Source: DATKUC01 sp964553615 (GTDB lineage: Bacteria; Spirochaetota; Spirochaetia; DSM-27196; DATKUC01). Taken from it: DNA of 64,000 nucleotides. The position numbers and the translations under genes were made by a program. The notes under the pieces were generated by a model, which had not been told where the DNA came from, did not search any database, and saw only the letters and a program-made list of their open reading frames with translations. Location of the stretch: assembly GCA_964553615.1 (NCBI GenBank), contig CAZKMA010000001.1, positions 99,696-163,695 on the forward strand, read 5' to 3'. Each line of letters opens with the position of its first letter. The first letter of the stretch is position 1. Positions 30,140 to 38,755 of the stretch are shown piece after piece.

Positions 30140-31629
30140 TTCGCGGGCGTTCCCAACTCCTGGCGGTTCTATTCTGTGTCGCGCTGGTCGGGGGCTGCTC
30201 GGGCGTCCGCAACACGGAGTATGCAACGCTTTCCGGCGTGCCCTGGAACGACCGGTCGGTCTTTCTCGCCGGAGCGGCGGATAGAGATCTCTTTGCCGCC
30301 TACCCGAACCTTGAAACTGCGCCATCCTATCATATCAGGATTGATCTTGCGGACGACCTGGACAGTGCAGACTGTTCAATGTCCGTCCGGTATCGCACCG
30401 GGGATCGGCAGCACGCCGGTACGTTGGATTTTCTCCTGCTTGCAAATCAGTCGCCCGGTGCAATGGAGGTTCAGGAGATCACGGTCGACGGTGCGCCTGC
30501 GCGGTTCGAGCTGATGGATGAATCCACCATGGTGCGGGTGGACCTGCCCGACCGGAGCCCCGGTCCCACGGAGACATATATCTCGATCCACTACCGGCTG
30601 AACGATCTCGGGTCGAGGAAGGCGGGCTTCGGCGGGTTTGGACGTTCCGGGGAAGTGGTTGCGCTCGCGTATGCCTACCCGGTCATTCCCGCTCAGAACC
30701 CGTGGGACCTCGGCAGGCCTGCGGTGTGGGGAGACATAACCGCAAATCCGCAGGCGTTCTACGTTGTGGAAGTGAGTTATCCATCAACCCTCGTTCTCGC
30801 TGCCCCCGGAACGGAACTCCATCGGGCGCGGAGAGCCAATCGCACCACGACCCTTATTGCTCATGGACCTGCACGGGACTTTGCCTTCGCACTCTCCGCG
30901 GATTTCCAATACTGGGAGCGGGCGTACGGCGGAACCAGAATCCGCCTCTTCGCTCGGAATACCAATGACCAGACCGCAGAATCCGTGCTGAGGGACGCGG
31001 GTGCCGCCGTGGAAATATTCGGCAGGAGCTTTGCCCCGTATCCGTATGATTCTCTCACGTTCGTGGCTTCCCGGCTCGATGCACTCGGGCTTGAGTTTCC
31101 CGGGTTCGTAATCCTTGCTCCATGGCTGACTGAGAACAGCGGAAGCGCGAGCAGAGTCGCACGAGTGAAGACGCTCCTCGAGGCTACCATTGCCCACGAG
31201 ACAGCACACCAGTGGTTCTATGCACTCGTCGGTAATAACCAGCTCCAGCAACCATGGATCGATGAGGGACTTGCACAGTACGCGACCTGGATGTACTACC
31301 AGGAGCGATACGGCCCCGGAGCGGGACGAAACATTCTGGACTCCTTCTCCAAACGGTGGCAACGAGTCGCCGATCGGAATATCCCGATCGGCCGTCCCGT
31401 ACGCTCCTATACCCCTCAGGAATACAGCGCAATTGTCTACGGTCGCGCTCCGCTATTTTTCATGGCACTGAATGAACGGATGGGTCCGATCGCATTCGAC
31501 GCATTTCTTGCCGCATTGACGCACGACTATGGCTTTCGGGAAATCACCGGTCTGGACGTAAAGCTCGAGGCTGAAGCTGCGTGCGGTTGTTTGCTGGACG
31601 ATATTTGGAAGAAATGGGTTGATGGCTGA
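30136..31629 (+). CDS. M1-family lipoprotein aminopeptidase
   Basis: A 497-residue zinc peptidase. The lipobox VGGC gives Cys21, so it is anchored in the envelope. The N-terminal half is a beta-sandwich resembling the M1 N-domain. The catalytic domain shows H354-E-T-A-H358 in ATIAHETAHQWFYALV and Glu377 in PWIDEGLAQYATW, a complete HExxH-x18-E zinc site. Total length is shorter than full aminopeptidase N (about 870), lacking the C-terminal armadillo domain, as in other compact M1 enzymes. Its ATG overlaps the kinase stop (ATGA), so both are co-translated. Confidence 0.88.
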   Translation: MIRGRSQLLAVLFCVALVGGCSGVRNTEYATLSGVPWNDRSVFLAGAADRDLFAAYPNLETAPSYHIRIDLADDLDSADCSMSVRYRTGDRQHAGTLDFLLLANQSPGAMEVQEITVDGAPARFELMDESTMVRVDLPDRSPGPTETYISIHYRLNDLGSRKAGFGGFGRSGEVVALAYAYPVIPAQNPWDLGRPAVWGDITANPQAFYVVEVSYPSTLVLAAPGTELHRARRANRTTTLIAHGPARDFAFALSADFQYWERAYGGTRIRLFARNTNDQTAESVLRDAGAAVEIFGRSFAPYPYDSLTFVASRLDALGLEFPGFVILAPWLTENSGSASRVARVKTLLEATIAHETAHQWFYALVGNNQLQQPWIDEGLAQYATWMYYQERYGPGAGRNILDSFSKRWQRVADRNIPIGRPVRSYTPQEYSAIVYGRAPLFFMALNERMGPIAFDAFLAALTHDYGFREITGLDVKLEAEAACGCLLDDIWKKWVDG

Positions 31630-31685
31630 GCGGATCCCGGGGGATCGTCCTTCTCCGCGGCCGTCAGGCGTGCTAAGCTCGCTGC

Positions 31686-32900
31686 ATGGCCGTGCTCAGA
31701 CAATTCATCCCGTTGACCGCGCTTTCCTTGCTCATGATGGCGTACGGTTTTTCCGTCACCATGATCGGGCCGCTGCTTCCGGACATTCTTGCTGGGTACG
31801 GACTGAACCTTTCCTCCGGGGGACTGTTCGAAACCTTTCGCAGCATTGGCGGTATCATCGCGGCGTTCGTAGGCGGACTTGTCTCAGACCGTGTTTCGAA
31901 AAAATGGCTCGTCGCCCTGATGTTTGCGGGCTATGGGCTGACACTGGCCGCCATTGGGCGCGCGCCGGAGCATGCGCTCCTGCTCCTGCTGTTCTTTACG
32001 CTTGGGTTCACGACTCGCCTCGTGGACTCGGTTTCCAATGCACTGACGGCGGATCTCTACCCGACATCGAGTGGTACCGCCCTGAACCTGCTGCACATGA
32101 TGTTCGGCGTCGGCGCCCTCCTGGGCCCACTGTTCGCCCGAGCCGTACTGAACGCGCATGCTTCGTGGCAATCCACCTATGGCTCGCTTGTCGGCCTGTG
32201 TGCATTCGTCCTGGTATTCTACGTGCTTGCGCTCTATGTCTCGCGTCACCGGTGGGGCTTTCCGATTCATCGGACCGCTGGAATGACGGGTCGCGGCATA
32301 CAACCGGGGTTTCTCCGCAGCATGATGCGCTCTCTGCCTCTCTGGATGGCCGCAGGGATCATGTTTCTTTACGCGGGACACCAGGCGACCATGTCTGTCT
32401 GGCTTCCCCTCTATGTGGAGAATGATCTTGGGGGGTCCGTATTCGTTGCTTCTCTCGGATCTTCAATGTTCTGGATTGGTATTGTCTGCGGCCGCTTCGT
32501 ATCAATGCTACTGGTGCGTCAGGTCCGCGCTGAAATCATTGTGGCAATGGGATGTATTCTGGGCGGTATCCTCCTCGGTGCCGGATTCCTTTCTCATTCG
32601 GCAGAGATGCTGCTTGCCGCATCGCTCCTGACGGGGTTGCTCACCGGAGGAACCATTCCTCTTCTGATATCCGTGACGTGCGCATGGTTCCCCGCGTCCA
32701 CCGGCAGTGTCTCAGCGTTCATATACCTGAGTGCATCCGTTGCACGCGCAATCATTCCCTGGCTCACAGGAGTTCTGGGTCAACAGATCTCGCTGCCGTT
32801 CGGCATGGCGCTGGCCTGGTTGACACTCCTGACCGCCGGTATCCTGTCGTACGTTATGCAACGCCTGTCCAGCGGCGATCGGCGACGAGGTCCTTCATGA
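31686..32900 (+). CDS. MFS transporter
   Basis: A 404-residue, 12-helix major facilitator protein. The loop 2-3 motif reads GGLVSDRVSKKWLVALMFAG and helices 1 and 5 show GPLLPDILAGYGLNLSSGG and LMFGVGALLGPLFARAVL-like stretches. It is closest in feel to sugar or fucose-type MFS carriers (FucP/TsgA style), but this is a guess. No ribosome site is visible before ATG 31686; a TAAGCT box lies 6 bases upstream but lacks a good -35 box. The end is convergent with fapA across about 200 bases. Confidence 0.85.
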   Translation: MAVLRQFIPLTALSLLMMAYGFSVTMIGPLLPDILAGYGLNLSSGGLFETFRSIGGIIAAFVGGLVSDRVSKKWLVALMFAGYGLTLAAIGRAPEHALLLLLFFTLGFTTRLVDSVSNALTADLYPTSSGTALNLLHMMFGVGALLGPLFARAVLNAHASWQSTYGSLVGLCAFVLVFYVLALYVSRHRWGFPIHRTAGMTGRGIQPGFLRSMMRSLPLWMAAGIMFLYAGHQATMSVWLPLYVENDLGGSVFVASLGSSMFWIGIVCGRFVSMLLVRQVRAEIIVAMGCILGGILLGAGFLSHSAEMLLAASLLTGLLTGGTIPLLISVTCAWFPASTGSVSAFIYLSASVARAIIPWLTGVLGQQISLPFGMALAWLTLLTAGILSYVMQRLSSGDRRRGPS

Positions 32901-33066
32901 GGAAGCAGGTGAAGCCGGCCCGAACGATGGCGCGTCGCTGCCCGTTGAAGAAATCGTGCTCACGTCGGGATCGCGTGTCCTGCCAGGTCCAGCCGGGGGG
33001 TAAATCAATCCAGTCGTCGTTGTATCGCGCCACGGACTTGGCGGCACGCCACGGACTGGGCGGCAC
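32854..33066 (-). other. Possible small gene or gene remnant, 70 residues
   Basis: This frame reads as plausible protein (SVARYNDDWIDLPPGWTWQD, then REHDFFNGQRRAIVRAGFT), but I recognise no family. It overlaps the end of the MFS gene antisense by 47 bases, begins inside 19-bp repeats and has no ribosome site. A degraded gene or a chance frame are both possible. Confidence 0.2.
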
Positions 33067-33073
33067 GCCACGG
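33028..33073. repeat. 19-bp direct repeat, 2.4 copies
   Basis: CGCCACGGACTTGGCGGCA (33028-33046) recurs as CGCCACGGACTGGGCGGCA (33047-33065), one mismatch, plus a partial third copy CGCCACGG. It occupies the gap between two convergent genes. Confidence 0.85.
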
Positions 33074-33096
33074 GTGCTGAGCTCGCCAATGCGTTG

Positions 33097-34773
33097 TCAG
33101 GCGGAGTTTTTTTCTTCGGTTTCCCTGCCGGCAAAGATCAGGCGAGGTCTGTTGTGATAGTTGAATCCAGATTCCACAATTCCGTGCTCACCGGCCTTCA
33201 GGATGGTCTTCCGAGCGCCGTTGTCCGGAACGCGATATTCGAGGTTTCCGAATACCAGCACGACGCCCTTGAACATGATATCTTCCACCACCGCTATGCT
33301 GCGCCGGGAGGCGCGGAGACGGTCCCTCAAGCTGGGAACCCGGCCGCGCAGCTCCGCCATTTCTCCCGAAAGCTGAGAAAGTGACGCCTGAAGCTGATTC
33401 TTTGCTGCCAGTACGCGCTCGTCCGCTCTCCCGTCGTGAATGACTCGTTCCAGCTGTTCGAGCTGCTGCTCGACCTTGTTCGCGTCTTCCTGCTTGGCCG
33501 CTATGTTGCGCATGGTTGACCGATAGGTGAGCAGGAGATTGGGTTCCACGCCGATAGCCACCCGAGTCGCCGCCTCGTAGATATTGCCGAGTTTTTTGCA
33601 CCAGAAGCTTTCGCCCACTATGAGCTCGCTCGCAATGACCTCGGATCGACGTCCGTTCAGGACACAGTGTTTGAAGGCGGTCACATGGGAGTGCATGATT
33701 GCCTCTTCTACGAGCACGTGGCCACGACAGGTAACCGTGGAGCTCTCAATGTACTTGGCATACAGGTCCCCGCCACAGTCGATGGTGCCTTCTCCGCTAC
33801 CGGTAATTCCGGTCTTCAGAAGAATATTTCCCCCCGCCTTGAGCGTTGCCCTGCCGACGCCTTTGCCCACCTGAATATCACCGTCCGCTTCCACGATGAA
33901 TCCGTCCGCTATTCCGCCCTCTATGACGACCGAGCCCTCGAAATGGATATTCCCGGTTTCGTAGTTCACATTTGCAACGGAGACCACCGGCTCAACGACG
34001 ACAATGCCGTCCACGATCTTGACGTTTCCGTCGCAGGTTGCATAGAGACGGGTAAGATCGGAACCGATACGGGTGTTGGCCCCTTCCAGGAGTTTCACGG
34101 TTTCTCCGTCCATTTCTGCCGGAATGATCTGACCGGTGACCGTCTGACCGTCCACGGGCTGAATTGGCGGTTCGAGCTCGGCAAGTAGATCACCTGCGTG
34201 ACAGTTCTCTATGAAATTCAGCTCCTTGAGGTTTATTCGGCCGAAGTCCATTTCGAGATACGGCTTTCCCCGGTTCACGTTGAAAAAGTAGACAATGCGA
34301 TGGCCCTTCCCGAATATCGGTTCAATTCCTGTCGCAATTCTGATCGGCCTGCCGTATTCCCGTGCGGATAGAAGCCGCTGGATTCGATCCCGGTCAATGC
34401 CGAAGATTACTCCTGCATGGTTGAGCTCTTCGAGGACGTCTGCGATGACGGGTGAGGCGGCGCCCTTCTTTGGCGGCTCCACTGCAACCGACGCCGTCAT
34501 CCGGTCTTCGGAAATAGAGACCTCGATTGATGCTGCGAGGGCTTTCCCGGCGGGCCACTCTACCAGGGCTTCGGGTTTTCCGCTTCCCTGTTCAATGAGA
34601 TCTCGAATGACCTTCCCGCGCACCGGTGGCACACGCAGGAGCTTCATCCGGTTCTCTATTTCTTCGGGATAAACCGGACGGCCGGATGCCGCGGGCGGAT
34701 ACACGATGAGATACGCCCATCCTTTGCGATAGAAGAGCTTGAACTTGCCGTCGGGTGAAGGGTCAAAAGACAT
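33097..34773 (-). CDS. fapA: FapA-family (DUF342) protein
   Basis: A 558-residue cytosolic protein of the flagellar-assembly-protein-A family. The core (residues about 100-360) is a right-handed beta-helix region with repeats (VSVANVNYETGNIHFEGSVV, GIADGFIVEADGDIQVGKGV, TLKAGGNILLKTGITGSGEG). The last 150 residues are coiled coil (EDANKVEQQLEQLERVIHDG) ending in a short beta tail. The N-terminal 90 residues resemble a Jag-type RNA-binding or unknown domain. Exact function is not settled; genes of this kind often sit near flagellar or signalling loci. Start ATG 34773 (MSFDPSPDGKFKLFY). Confidence 0.82.
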   Translation of the reverse strand: MSFDPSPDGKFKLFYRKGWAYLIVYPPAASGRPVYPEEIENRMKLLRVPPVRGKVIRDLIEQGSGKPEALVEWPAGKALAASIEVSISEDRMTASVAVEPPKKGAASPVIADVLEELNHAGVIFGIDRDRIQRLLSAREYGRPIRIATGIEPIFGKGHRIVYFFNVNRGKPYLEMDFGRINLKELNFIENCHAGDLLAELEPPIQPVDGQTVTGQIIPAEMDGETVKLLEGANTRIGSDLTRLYATCDGNVKIVDGIVVVEPVVSVANVNYETGNIHFEGSVVIEGGIADGFIVEADGDIQVGKGVGRATLKAGGNILLKTGITGSGEGTIDCGGDLYAKYIESSTVTCRGHVLVEEAIMHSHVTAFKHCVLNGRRSEVIASELIVGESFWCKKLGNIYEAATRVAIGVEPNLLLTYRSTMRNIAAKQEDANKVEQQLEQLERVIHDGRADERVLAAKNQLQASLSQLSGEMAELRGRVPSLRDRLRASRRSIAVVEDIMFKGVVLVFGNLEYRVPDNGARKTILKAGEHGIVESGFNYHNRPRLIFAGRETEEKNSA

Positions 34774-34824
34774 CGTGAAAGATTGTACTTCTCAGGCTGA
34801 TCGAAGGCAATGGTCGTGCGGACG

Positions 34825-35826
34825 TTAGTCCGACAGGCTTTCTTCAATCATGCGGGATTGGGCGCGGATGTCTTCGATCTCTTTGATCCAGAATGCCTCG
34901 CTGCCCCATTCCGGGAAGGCTGATTGAAACCAGAAGTCGTGCCGCTGCCGGGCCCGCCACGCAAGAAAGTAGACTATGCGCATGAAACGCAGTGGTTCCA
35001 CCAGCCGAAACTGACGAAAATCCAGCTCTGCAAAACGGGAGTATCCGTCCTGGAGCAGCGCAACCTCTCGTCCACAGTGTTGTACGTGATCCGGGAGCAG
35101 GAGCCATAGATCCTGCACCGCGGGAGCCATCATCATATCGTCGAAATCAATAATAAGGAGCCCGGTCCCCGGCCGATCGAGGATATTGCCACGGTGACAG
35201 TCCCCGTGGACACGGTGAATCGGGACACCCTGGAAGAGCGGAGTAATGGTTTCTACCGTTGATCTGCAGATAGTCTCGAATTCGTCTCTGACTTCCGGAT
35301 GCACTACCCCCGCCTCCAGTAGCTCGTCGAGGAATGAGACGGTAAGGCCGTCGGGACTGCATGTTACCCGGTGCGGCGCCGGGCGGAGCTTCGCAACCGC
35401 GTGGCACCGGCCAACTATTCCACCGAGTCGGTCCCAGTCCTCATCGTTTTCTGCATCGAAGTTTCTGCCGCCCATTTTTGGATACAGTGCGAAGTGAAAG
35501 GTATCTTCGTTCTCTGCCCCGTCAACGATTTCGACTGTGGAAAGCGTGTCGTTGTCCGTGTTCAGGATTGGAGGTACCACCGGGATTTCCGCTTCCGCGC
35601 AGTCAAGGAGAAACTGGTGTTCGTCGAGGATTGCATCTTCGGTCCAACGCCCGGGGCGGTAGAACTTGACCACGAACTCGGTTCCGGAATCCGAGCGCAG
35701 TCCGTACACACGGTTGATGTAACTCGGATATGGCTGAACGGTTCCGTCGAGGACCAGATCGTAGGCGGATTCCACAGCCGAAACAGCCGCCTGAGGCGTA
35801 AGCAGATCAAAGAGTCCGGTCAGCAT
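34825..35826 (-). CDS. srkA: SrkA/RdoA-type stress response protein kinase
   Basis: A 333-residue Ser/Thr kinase of the aminoglycoside-phosphotransferase fold. Features: N-lobe RVYGLRSDSGTEFVVKFYRP with a lysine for ATP, catalytic VHGDCHRGNIL (about residue 203) and the metal site IDFDDMMMAPAVQDLWLLLP. In E. coli SrkA (YihE) counters stress-induced cell death; I assume a similar role. Start ATG 35826 has AAGGAA upstream; an earlier in-frame start at 35862 has no ribosome site. It lies 50 bases upstream of fapA on the same strand and may be co-transcribed. Confidence 0.85.
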   Translation of the reverse strand: MLTGLFDLLTPQAAVSAVESAYDLVLDGTVQPYPSYINRVYGLRSDSGTEFVVKFYRPGRWTEDAILDEHQFLLDCAEAEIPVVPPILNTDNDTLSTVEIVDGAENEDTFHFALYPKMGGRNFDAENDEDWDRLGGIVGRCHAVAKLRPAPHRVTCSPDGLTVSFLDELLEAGVVHPEVRDEFETICRSTVETITPLFQGVPIHRVHGDCHRGNILDRPGTGLLIIDFDDMMMAPAVQDLWLLLPDHVQHCGREVALLQDGYSRFAELDFRQFRLVEPLRFMRIVYFLAWRARQRHDFWFQSAFPEWGSEAFWIKEIEDIRAQSRMIEESLSD

Positions 35827-35889
35827 GCACGTTCCTTCATGGACCGTAACTATGCCCGACAATTGCCGTTTGTGCTACAGCCGGCAGCG

Positions 35890-35914
35890 GTTGCGGATCC
35901 ACCGGATCCGCAAC
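35890..35914. terminator. Perfect 11-bp hairpin with 3-base loop
   Basis: GTTGCGGATCC (35890-35900) and GGATCCGCAAC (35904-35914) are exact reverse complements. It lies just downstream of the beta-barrel-like gene on the minus strand. No T-run follows, so it may be a 3' stability hairpin or factor-assisted terminator. Confidence 0.55.
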
Positions 35915-35972
35915 TTCATCAGATTTTCCCGGAACGGAACGCTCACATCCCGATTCGACTGTTGTTGCAGTA

Positions 35973-36521
35973 CTACAGGGTGAACGAGAACTTACCGCCG
36001 AAGTAGAAAACGTACGGGACGACGCTCGTGCCGGCGGATACATCGGGGCCAAGAAGGAGTGCAACGCCTGCTCCAAGACGGAATACCTTTCCTATCTTGA
36101 AATACGCAGAAAGATCCGGTATCCAGACACTCCCGGTTCCGAGGTGATTGTAGAGGCCAAAGAACAGGAATGCCCCACCGCCGACGTTGAAGTCGATGGC
36201 AACAGGGCCAAGGTTCGCTTCGGCGAACAGGTTAGGCCATATGAGAGATTCCACGATGAAGCTGAGTCCCCGGACCCCGATGCCGAAGTTCATTGGACCA
36301 ACCGGGACCTGGTACATGACACTTGCTTCCGGCAGGAGGAACAGATAGTTCGTAAGCACATCGATACTCTGTGTCTGGGTTGTACCGCCGATTCCGCTCA
36401 CGGCGACACCCATATTGATAGGAATATCTGCGCCCACATCTATGCGCATCTCAGCGAACAACGGCATGGCAAGTATTGCAAAGAGGGCGAACATGACGAG
36501 AATCTTCTTTCGTCTGAACAT
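35973..36521 (-). CDS. Small exported beta-barrel-like outer membrane protein
   Basis: A 182-residue protein with a signal peptide (ILVMFALFAILAMPLFA). The mature part is an alternation of aromatic and glycine-rich strands (MRIDVGADIPINMGVAVSGI, ASVMYQVPVGPMNFGIGVRG, VAIDFNVGGGAFLFFGLYNH, VWIPDLSAYFKIGKVF) ending in SFTL with a terminal Leu, as in 8-strand outer-membrane barrels. No family name can be given. GGGAGGAG precedes the ATG. It is a single gene between the SrkA-like kinase and the MarR efflux operon. Confidence 0.7.
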   Translation of the reverse strand: MFRRKKILVMFALFAILAMPLFAEMRIDVGADIPINMGVAVSGIGGTTQTQSIDVLTNYLFLLPEASVMYQVPVGPMNFGIGVRGLSFIVESLIWPNLFAEANLGPVAIDFNVGGGAFLFFGLYNHLGTGSVWIPDLSAYFKIGKVFRLGAGVALLLGPDVSAGTSVVPYVFYFGGKFSFTL

Positions 36522-36603
36522 ACAACTCCTCCCGTATAGTGAGACCTTCTATCAATTCTACACCGGATGCACCCGGATTGCACGAACTTTGACATCATGT
36601 CGC

Positions 36604-36632
36604 TTGACCCGTTATTCGAGCATCCTTATATT
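36604..36632 (+). promoter_or_regulatory. Promoter of the marR efflux operon
   Basis: TTGACC (36604-36609), 17 bases, TATATT (36627-36632). The start point would be near 36639, immediately before the palindrome at 36641. Confidence 0.75.
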
Positions 36633-36640
36633 CTGATTGC

Positions 36641-36667
36641 TTCGCTTTCGAATATTACGAAAGCGAA
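36641..36667. promoter_or_regulatory. MarR-type operator, perfect 10-bp inverted repeat
   Basis: TTCGCTTTCG (36641-36650) and CGAAAGCGAA (36658-36667) around a 7-base centre AATATTA. It lies just after the predicted start point and 24 bases before marR, ideal for blocking transcription by the MarR protein encoded next. Confidence 0.85.
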
Positions 36668-36690
36668 ATAGATTGCAGAGGCAGAATAGA

Positions 36691-37128
36691 GTGGATAACT
36701 ACCGGCTTGTGGAACTGCTCAGCCTGGTCAGCCGCAGGATGCACCGATATCTGGTGCCCGTGGCAGAGGCTGAGGGGCTTTCTTTTACCGAAATTGTTGT
36801 GTTGTGGAAAATGAACAGACGCAAGGCGTGCCGGGTCACCGATCTGGCGGGCGAGGTGAGCATGCCGCCGAGCACCCTGACCGGAGTGCTCGATCGGCTG
36901 GTTGCGAAGGGCTTGCTTGTGCGCGTCCCCGACCCTGAAGACCGCAGGGCCGTAATCCTTACGGTCGGTGAACACGTGCCGGATCTTCTTGAGACCATGA
37001 AGGATGCAAGCCGCGAACGATTATCGGCTGCATTTCGAGCCGTTCCCGATGAACATCTTGAGCGGCTCGCCGGTGACTTGCAGGAGCTGCTCGACTGTCT
37101 TGAAGGCGAAGATGAGGAATCTGTGTGA
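36691..37128 (+). CDS. MarR-family repressor
   Basis: A 145-residue winged-helix regulator of the MarR/EmrR type. Landmarks are EGLSFTEIVVLWKMNRRKAC, RVTDLAGEVSMPPSTLTGVL (recognition helix), DRLVAKGLLVRVPDPEDRRA (wing) and a C-terminal dimerisation helix. The start is GTG 36691, 24 bases after the operator, since the longer open frame upstream would have to be translated through the operator. It overlaps the pump gene by 4 bases and is first in a five-gene operon; a small molecule would free the operator. Confidence 0.9.
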   Translation: MDNYRLVELLSLVSRRMHRYLVPVAEAEGLSFTEIVVLWKMNRRKACRVTDLAGEVSMPPSTLTGVLDRLVAKGLLVRVPDPEDRRAVILTVGEHVPDLLETMKDASRERLSAAFRAVPDEHLERLAGDLQELLDCLEGEDEESV

Positions 37129-38702
37129 GTGATACGAAAATGACCGGCGGGCCGAACGGCGCCGGAGAGAGTGGCGAGAAGACGCGTCACTGGATAGCTC
37201 CGGTGCTCGTTGCCCTGATCGGGGCGTTCATGTCAATCCTCGATACGAGCATTGTCAATGTTGCGATACCGACTATCATGAATGTTTTTAATGTAGGGAC
37301 CGGGGACGCGCAGTGGATAGCAACCATCTACATGCTCGCGCTTGGCGTGGTAGTTCCCATGAGCGGCTGGATCGGGGACAAGCTTGGATTCAAGCGGCTG
37401 TACATCCTCGCTATGGCGGTGTTCGTTGCCGGTTCAATGCTGTGCACGCTCAGCTGGAGTCTGACGTCATTGATTGTCGCTCGCGTTATCCAGGCAATTG
37501 GCGGCGGTATGATCATGCCGACGACCATGGCAATGATCTACCGGATGGTGCCTCGAGACCGGATCGGCGGCGCAATGGGAATTTTCGGCATTGCGCTGCT
37601 TGTCGCGCCGACAATAGGGCCGACACTCGGCGGCTATCTCGTGGAATATGTCGATTGGCGCTGGATCTTCACCATCAATCTTCCGATCGGCATCATAGGT
37701 ATCCTGCTCTCGCTTGCGGTGTTGCCGGATTTTTCTGCCGGAAAGGCGGGCAAACTCGATGTTCCCGGCGCACTGACGTCGGCAATCGGGCTTTTCTGTC
37801 TTCTGCTGGCTCTGAGCAAGGGAGCCGCCTGGGGCTGGGGCGATGAGAAGACGGTGTTGCTGCTCTACCTGAGTGTCACGTTTCTGTCGCTCTTTGTGTA
37901 CATAGAGCTCACTTCGCCGGCTCCGCTGCTCGAGCTTCGGGTATTCAAGTATGCAACGTTCACGTTTGCGAATCTGACCGTAATTGTCACAACGATCGGC
38001 ATGTTCGCGGGGCTTTTCTATCTTCCCCTCTTTCTCCAGACGATTCGCGGACTTGGCGCAATGCAGACAGGTCTTCTTCTCATGCCCGGCGCGCTCATAT
38101 CGGCGATAATGATGCCAATAACCGGAAGGTTGTATGACAAGATTGGCCCTCGGTTTCTTGTGGTGACGGGTCTGCTGCTCCTTGCTCTTCTGACTTACAA
38201 CTTTCGCTTTCTCAATCTGGACACGCCCTACGCAACTATAACCCTCTGGATTGTCCTTCGCGGCGGAGTCATTGCGCTTGCGAACATGCCTGCGCAGACT
38301 GCAGCGCTTGCGGTAATACCCACGGAGCTCGTAAGCCGCGCCTCTGCAATGACAAACGTATTGGGACGTATTGCGAGCTCATTTGGCATTGCGGGCCTCA
38401 CATCGGTTCTCACGCACCGCATAGCCTTCCATTCGCAGAACATGGCTCAAAGCGTAACCGCCGGGAGTCCGGGGACCATTGACTACCTGACCAACTTTGC
38501 CGCCGGCCTGGGCGGCACGGTGGCTTCGACCCGATCGGTTGCAATCTCATACCTTTATGGACATGTTCAGAAGCTTGCGTTCGTGAAAGGGATAGATGAC
38601 GTATTTCTCATAGCCGCCGGATTGACGCTCCTCGGTGTGGTTCCATCCATGTTCCTGAAGAAGGGTTCGGTTGCAGAGACACCTGCTGTTGCCGGCGAAT
38701 AA
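37125..38702 (+). CDS. DHA2-type MFS multidrug pump (EmrB-like)
   Basis: A 525-residue pump with 14 predicted helices. Motifs: motif D1-like LDTSIVNVAIPTIMNVFNVG, motif A-like SGWIGDKLGFKRLYILAMAV, and MFS antiporter motif C GGAMGIFGIALLVAPTIGPT followed by LGGYLVEYVDWRWIFTINLP. The closest named families are EmrB/FarB. It pumps amphipathic drugs to the periplasm or to a tripartite channel. Start GTG 37125 overlaps the marR stop. Its partners (two adaptors and TolC) follow in the same operon. Confidence 0.9.
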   Translation: MSDTKMTGGPNGAGESGEKTRHWIAPVLVALIGAFMSILDTSIVNVAIPTIMNVFNVGTGDAQWIATIYMLALGVVVPMSGWIGDKLGFKRLYILAMAVFVAGSMLCTLSWSLTSLIVARVIQAIGGGMIMPTTMAMIYRMVPRDRIGGAMGIFGIALLVAPTIGPTLGGYLVEYVDWRWIFTINLPIGIIGILLSLAVLPDFSAGKAGKLDVPGALTSAIGLFCLLLALSKGAAWGWGDEKTVLLLYLSVTFLSLFVYIELTSPAPLLELRVFKYATFTFANLTVIVTTIGMFAGLFYLPLFLQTIRGLGAMQTGLLLMPGALISAIMMPITGRLYDKIGPRFLVVTGLLLLALLTYNFRFLNLDTPYATITLWIVLRGGVIALANMPAQTAALAVIPTELVSRASAMTNVLGRIASSFGIAGLTSVLTHRIAFHSQNMAQSVTAGSPGTIDYLTNFAAGLGGTVASTRSVAISYLYGHVQKLAFVKGIDDVFLIAAGLTLLGVVPSMFLKKGSVAETPAVAGE

Positions 38703-38755
38703 CACACATCTGATGAAAAGAACTCGAAATATTGAAGACGGACAAGAGGTACATT

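Noticed and set aside
35890..35914. Classical intrinsic terminator
   Set aside because: The hairpin is perfect, but neither strand has a following T-run; listed with moderate confidence as a hairpin only.
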